From Clostridium sp. UBA701 (GTDB lineage Bacteria > Bacillota > Clostridia > Clostridiales > Clostridiaceae), in NCBI GenBank assembly GCA_002298125.1, contig DBMJ01000023.1, positions 97,321 to 161,320 of the forward strand: a DNA stretch of 64,000 bases. The letters run 5' to 3'. A program made the position numbers and the translations under genes. The notes below the pieces were generated by a model that did not search any database, was not told the origin of the DNA, and saw only the letters and a program-made list of their open reading frames with translations. Of this stretch, positions 61,327 through 64,000 are shown in pieces. How positions within the stretch are numbered: position 1 is the first letter of the stretch; every line of letters starts with the position of its first letter.

Positions 61327-61875
61327 TCATCCTCTTGGGTTTAATATCCCATACATTGCCACATCACAAATTCCTTTATTGTTTCTATCCGCTTTTATTC
61401 TTGTTCCCTCGTATTTTAAACCACATTTCTGCATTACCTTTCCCGAGTTTGGATTAAGTGGATCATGCCTTGCCTCTATACGATTAACCCCTACTTCATG
61501 AAAGAAGAATTGTATTAAAGCTTTAAAAGCTTCAGTAGTGATACCATTATTCCAATATTTACCGCCTATGCAATAACCTATTTCCACTGCTTCAATATTT
61601 TCTTTATAGTCAACTACACCAATACTTCCAATGGCTTCTTCTGTACTTTTGAGTTCAATACACCACTGGTAGTTTTTATCATCCGAATATCCTTTTATCC
61701 ATGTTTCAATTACTCTACGGCTTATTTCTGCATCTGAATGAGTTGGCCAAGTTAAAAATTTTGTTACCTCATCATCACTAGCCCAATTTTTGTACATATC
61801 ATCAGCATCTGATAATTCAAACTGACGCAATATAAGTCTTTTAGTTTCTATCTTTTTCGTTCCTAAATTTTTCAT
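61327..61875 (-). CDS. GNAT acetyltransferase, RimJ/RimL type
   Basis: 182 residues: KKIETKRLILRQFELSDADDMYKNWASDDEVTKFLTW, VEIGYCIGGKYWNNGITTEAFKALIQFFF (acetyl-CoA loop) and ARHDPLNPNSGKVMQKCGLKYEGTR. It is close to ribosomal-protein-alanine acetyltransferase-like proteins in Firmicutes. The substrate is not known. Confidence 0.93.
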   Translation of the reverse strand: MKNLGTKKIETKRLILRQFELSDADDMYKNWASDDEVTKFLTWPTHSDAEISRRVIETWIKGYSDDKNYQWCIELKSTEEAIGSIGVVDYKENIEAVEIGYCIGGKYWNNGITTEAFKALIQFFFHEVGVNRIEARHDPLNPNSGKVMQKCGLKYEGTRIKADRNNKGICDVAMYGILNPRG

Positions 61876-61989
61876 ATAAGTTCTCCTCTTTAAGATAAAA
61901 ATGTTGTTTAGCTATAGAATACAGCTATATTCCATATCCACTTCAACTAAAAAATTACTTTTAATTTACCCTCACCTTCGAAAGGATTT

Positions 61990-62107
61990 CATATAACGTT
62001 GTTGTATGCCCGACGCCCTTGAGCCTTTAAAGCGAAAGGGTATGTGCTGGAATGCCCCAGAGATATGACCCAACCAGCACGAATGGGCATACCTTGTTAG
62101 TTGCAGT
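61990..62107 (-). repeat. attC-like element 2
   Basis: Minus strand: GCAACTAACAAGGTATGCCC, centre with GTGCTGG/CCAGCAC arms, and end GGGCATACAACAACGTTATA then TG. GTATGCCC and GGGCATAC pair. Core-like ends are ACTAACA and ACGTTAT. It lies 85 bp after the 2H phosphoesterase stop. Confidence 0.68.
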
Positions 62108-62191
62108 TCCGTCTCCACAATGTTATGATTTATCACTACACACATTGATTATCAATATTTAGTTTCTATAATTTATAAAATTCCAATTTAT

Positions 62192-62689
62192 CTACAACAA
62201 TTTCTCCTCTAAAATGAAACGAGTTGGCCAAAATTCATATAAACTAATGGATTCTATTTTAGCAGTGAAACTTTTAAAATTATCTGCCACATAAGGCAAT
62301 GCTTTTTGAATTGTTTTTGGTTCGTCAATAAGTATTGTTGTATGTGCCGTCCAACTTAAACCATCAGTATCATTGCTATTAAAATATTGTTGTAAATTTA
62401 AAAGTTCATGATTTACCGATGGGGCTATAAACAAAACATTAAGTCCAAACAATCCAATATTATTCAATTTAATATCAAAACTCTTAAATTGTTTTGATAC
62501 AATTTTTACTTTTTCTTCAATGAATTTTTCTTGTGATACATCAAAACTCCCAAGAGTAATATGATTTGGTAGGTTAGGTGTCTGTTGACCTACAAACCCA
62601 TTATCTAATAATATCTTTTGAATTTTCTGTAATTTTAGTTCAGTTTCTTTATCATATTGTGCCATAACACATAGAAATTTATCTTTCAT
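62192..62689 (-). CDS. 2H phosphoesterase / 2'-5' RNA ligase-like protein
   Basis: 165 residues with the two HxT motifs of the superfamily, PNHITLGSF (about 42-50) and WTAHTTILI (about 131-139), in a duplicated beta-alpha layout. The family opens or joins 2',3'-cyclic phosphates on RNA or small nucleotides. TTGGAGG precedes the ATG. It is the single gene between attC-like elements 1 and 2, the neatest cassette in the window. Confidence 0.88.
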   Translation of the reverse strand: MKDKFLCVMAQYDKETELKLQKIQKILLDNGFVGQQTPNLPNHITLGSFDVSQEKFIEEKVKIVSKQFKSFDIKLNNIGLFGLNVLFIAPSVNHELLNLQQYFNSNDTDGLSWTAHTTILIDEPKTIQKALPYVADNFKSFTAKIESISLYEFWPTRFILEEKLL

Positions 62690-62746
62690 AACTATCCTCC
62701 AAATTTATTACTTTATATTCTACAACTATATTGAAAACTCACTTAG

Positions 62747-62860
62747 GAATTGCGTTTCGTGTTCAAGACACCTGCGAGCCTTAGATAGCTCTTATCTTAG
62801 GCTCGCAGGTGTGCTTTGCAGTCTTTTCATACAAAGAGAACTTGAACATTTCGTTAGTCG
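62747..62860 (-). repeat. attC-like element 1
   Basis: Minus strand: CGACTAACGAAATGTTCAAG, TTCTCTTTGTATGAAAAGAC, TGCAAAGC, then a perfect 13-bp arm pair ACACCTGCGAGCC/GGCTCGCAGGTGT, ending CTTGAACACGAAACGCAATT. TGTTCAAG and CTTGAACA pair as an outer stem. It shares CTTTGxATxAxAAGACTxxAAAGCACA with element 4. The end ACGCAAT departs from ACGTTAT. Confidence 0.7.
62781..62800. repeat. nested 20-nt palindromic unit, copy B
   Basis: TTAGATAGCTCTTATCTTAG, identical to 60744-60763, forming the loop of the 13-bp central stem of element 1. Confidence 0.75.
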
Positions 62861-62900
62861 AAGTCTATTACCATTAAGCCGCGATTTTTGAAAATCCAAA

Positions 62901-63854
62901 TCATGTTATAATTCTTTCATCAATTCTTCTAACAAAGCTATACGTATAACTGTCAAAATACTTCCCCCAAAATCTTAATGCATTCGGATTAATAGTTTCA
63001 CAATCCACCCCTACCCGTTTTACACCTTCATTCTTTAAGGTTTCAAGAACAAATGAAAGCAGACTCTGAAGTATATTTTTCCCACGATAGTTTTCTTTCA
63101 GATATGCTCCACAAATATTTAACATATCCTGCTCCTCAGTAATAAAGGTTTCTCCATCATTCATAATTTCTATATATCCTATTATTTCTGAATCATTCTT
63201 GGCAATAAAGAAACGTGATTGTCGCCTCTGGCACATTGCAATAAAATTCTCTTCTGAAAATTCTTGATTAGGAAAATATGTAGGACTCTTCCTTAAATGC
63301 CTTACCAACCCGTTCTTTAATGACAATAAACCACCTGCATCATTATACTGTATTTCCTCATAAGAATATTCTGTGTTAATTTTAATATTGAGTAGCTTGT
63401 CAACATTTCTTATTGCATCACTACATCTGATGCCGAATCCGTTCATTATAAAAGATGTCATGACCTCAGTATCATGGCTATATACACAAACCGCATAACT
63501 TAAAATCTCTTTCTTAATCATTTCCTGTGATGCATGTTGAAATAGAAGTGATGCTGTTTTACCTCTGTCTTCTCCGCCAAATGCATTTGCAAACAATGGA
63601 GAAAATGCACCCTTTACATTGCCAAAGTGGCCACTAAATTCTCCCCAAAAGCTTAAATATCCTAATACTTTTCCTTTTTCAACTGCCACTGCTCCAAGTT
63701 TATTCTTAAAGATTTCATTCAGTGAACCAGTCAGTACCTCTTTATAATCCTTCTTATACAGAGCTTCTATACATTTTTGCTCCATATTATATTGAGCTTG
63801 TGCCAGTCTAACTGCATCCTCTAAATACTTTTCACTTAACTTTTCAAATATCAT
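62901..63854 (-). CDS. GNAT acetyltransferase, two-domain
   Basis: 317 residues from ATG 63854 (GGGGTGAAGAAA upstream; GTG 63863 is possible). The N-terminal half (FEKLSEKYLEDAVRLAQAQYN) is a degenerate GNAT-like fold; the C-terminal half has LNICGAYLKENYRGKNILQSLLSFVL (acetyl-CoA loop) and VGVDCETINPNALRFWGKYF. It is similar in layout to the 52.3-kb GNAT. The substrate is unknown. Confidence 0.9.
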   Translation of the reverse strand: MIFEKLSEKYLEDAVRLAQAQYNMEQKCIEALYKKDYKEVLTGSLNEIFKNKLGAVAVEKGKVLGYLSFWGEFSGHFGNVKGAFSPLFANAFGGEDRGKTASLLFQHASQEMIKKEILSYAVCVYSHDTEVMTSFIMNGFGIRCSDAIRNVDKLLNIKINTEYSYEEIQYNDAGGLLSLKNGLVRHLRKSPTYFPNQEFSEENFIAMCQRRQSRFFIAKNDSEIIGYIEIMNDGETFITEEQDMLNICGAYLKENYRGKNILQSLLSFVLETLKNEGVKRVGVDCETINPNALRFWGKYFDSYTYSFVRRIDERIIT

Positions 63855-63943
63855 TTTCTTCACCCCATTAATAATTTATAAGCCAATTTAAATTATCCGT
63901 TGATTATACCCCTCAGCTCTTCTTGGCTTTGTTAACAATATAA

Positions 63944-64000
63944 GAGATTGTAAATTAACTTAACGATAAATTGGAAATTAAGTGACGCTCTAAATCTTCG
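63944..64000 (-). repeat. possible attC-like end at the window edge
   Basis: The minus strand reads GCGTCACTTAATTTCCAATT then TATCGTTAAGTTAATT. The final GTTAAGT fits the integron core site GTTRRRY. It is cut off by the window, so only the pattern can be noted. Confidence 0.25.

Noticed and set aside
57384..62860. attC-like elements as MITEs or transposon ends
   Set aside because: They all point the same way relative to the genes, lie after stops, show no flanking target duplication that I can see, and differ in their centres while keeping pairing. A MITE family would share its centre.
1..64000. CRISPR arrays, rRNA or tRNA genes, prophage
   Set aside because: No regularly spaced repeats, no tRNA-like cloverleaf and no phage structural genes were seen on either strand.

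Overview
The window looks like chromosome of a low-GC, strictly anaerobic Firmicute, most likely Clostridium or a close relative. Shine-Dalgarno sequences are strong, most terminators are Rho-independent, and the gene set is clostridial (HypF, ModE-like regulator, DUF1659/DUF2922 pair, HD-GYP protein, class D-type sortase). No rRNA, tRNA or CRISPR array was seen.

Left part (1-33 kb) is ordinary chromosome with varied gene directions. It opens with a CcdA-type membrane protein and a thioredoxin whose first catalytic cysteine is an in-frame UGA followed by a hairpin that fits a bacterial SECIS element, so it is probably a selenoprotein. Three tandem paralogous membrane-anchored propeller-like proteins precede a response regulator and sensor kinase, then RluF. 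After some gene debris come a lipoprotein, a polysaccharide deacetylase, an intergenic cluster of DnaA boxes, a sortase, IspF, the DUF2922/DUF1659 pair, an HD-GYP phosphodiesterase and a GGDEF-EAL protein facing each other, HypF, HisS, YtxH and DUF948-like proteins, ModA with a ModE-like regulator and a 28-bp inverted-repeat operator, and an Mrp ATPase. A metal/arsenical module follows (CadA-type ATPase divergent from ArsR, permease and small thioredoxin), then methionine aminopeptidase.

Right part (about 33.4-64 kb) is a different kind of DNA: more than 25 short, mostly unrelated genes, almost all on the minus strand. They include many GNAT acetyltransferases, Nudix hydrolases, SAM methyltransferases, HAD proteins, GyrI-like, VanZ, RidA, an ABC-F protein, a pentapeptide protein, YdeI-like and 2H phosphoesterase proteins. 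Among them lie truncated or frameshifted remnants of the same families. Between 57.4 and 62.9 kb five intergenic elements follow gene stops in gene orientation. They share conserved ends (TAAC...ACGTTAT-like) around variable but self-complementary centres. This is the architecture of integron attC sites, so the region is best read as an integrase-less cassette array, or a system that behaves like one. No integrase lies in the window. The ABC-F gene has its own promoter, a six-codon leader peptide and an attenuator-like terminator in a leader of about 470 nt, which suggests antibiotic-inducible expression.
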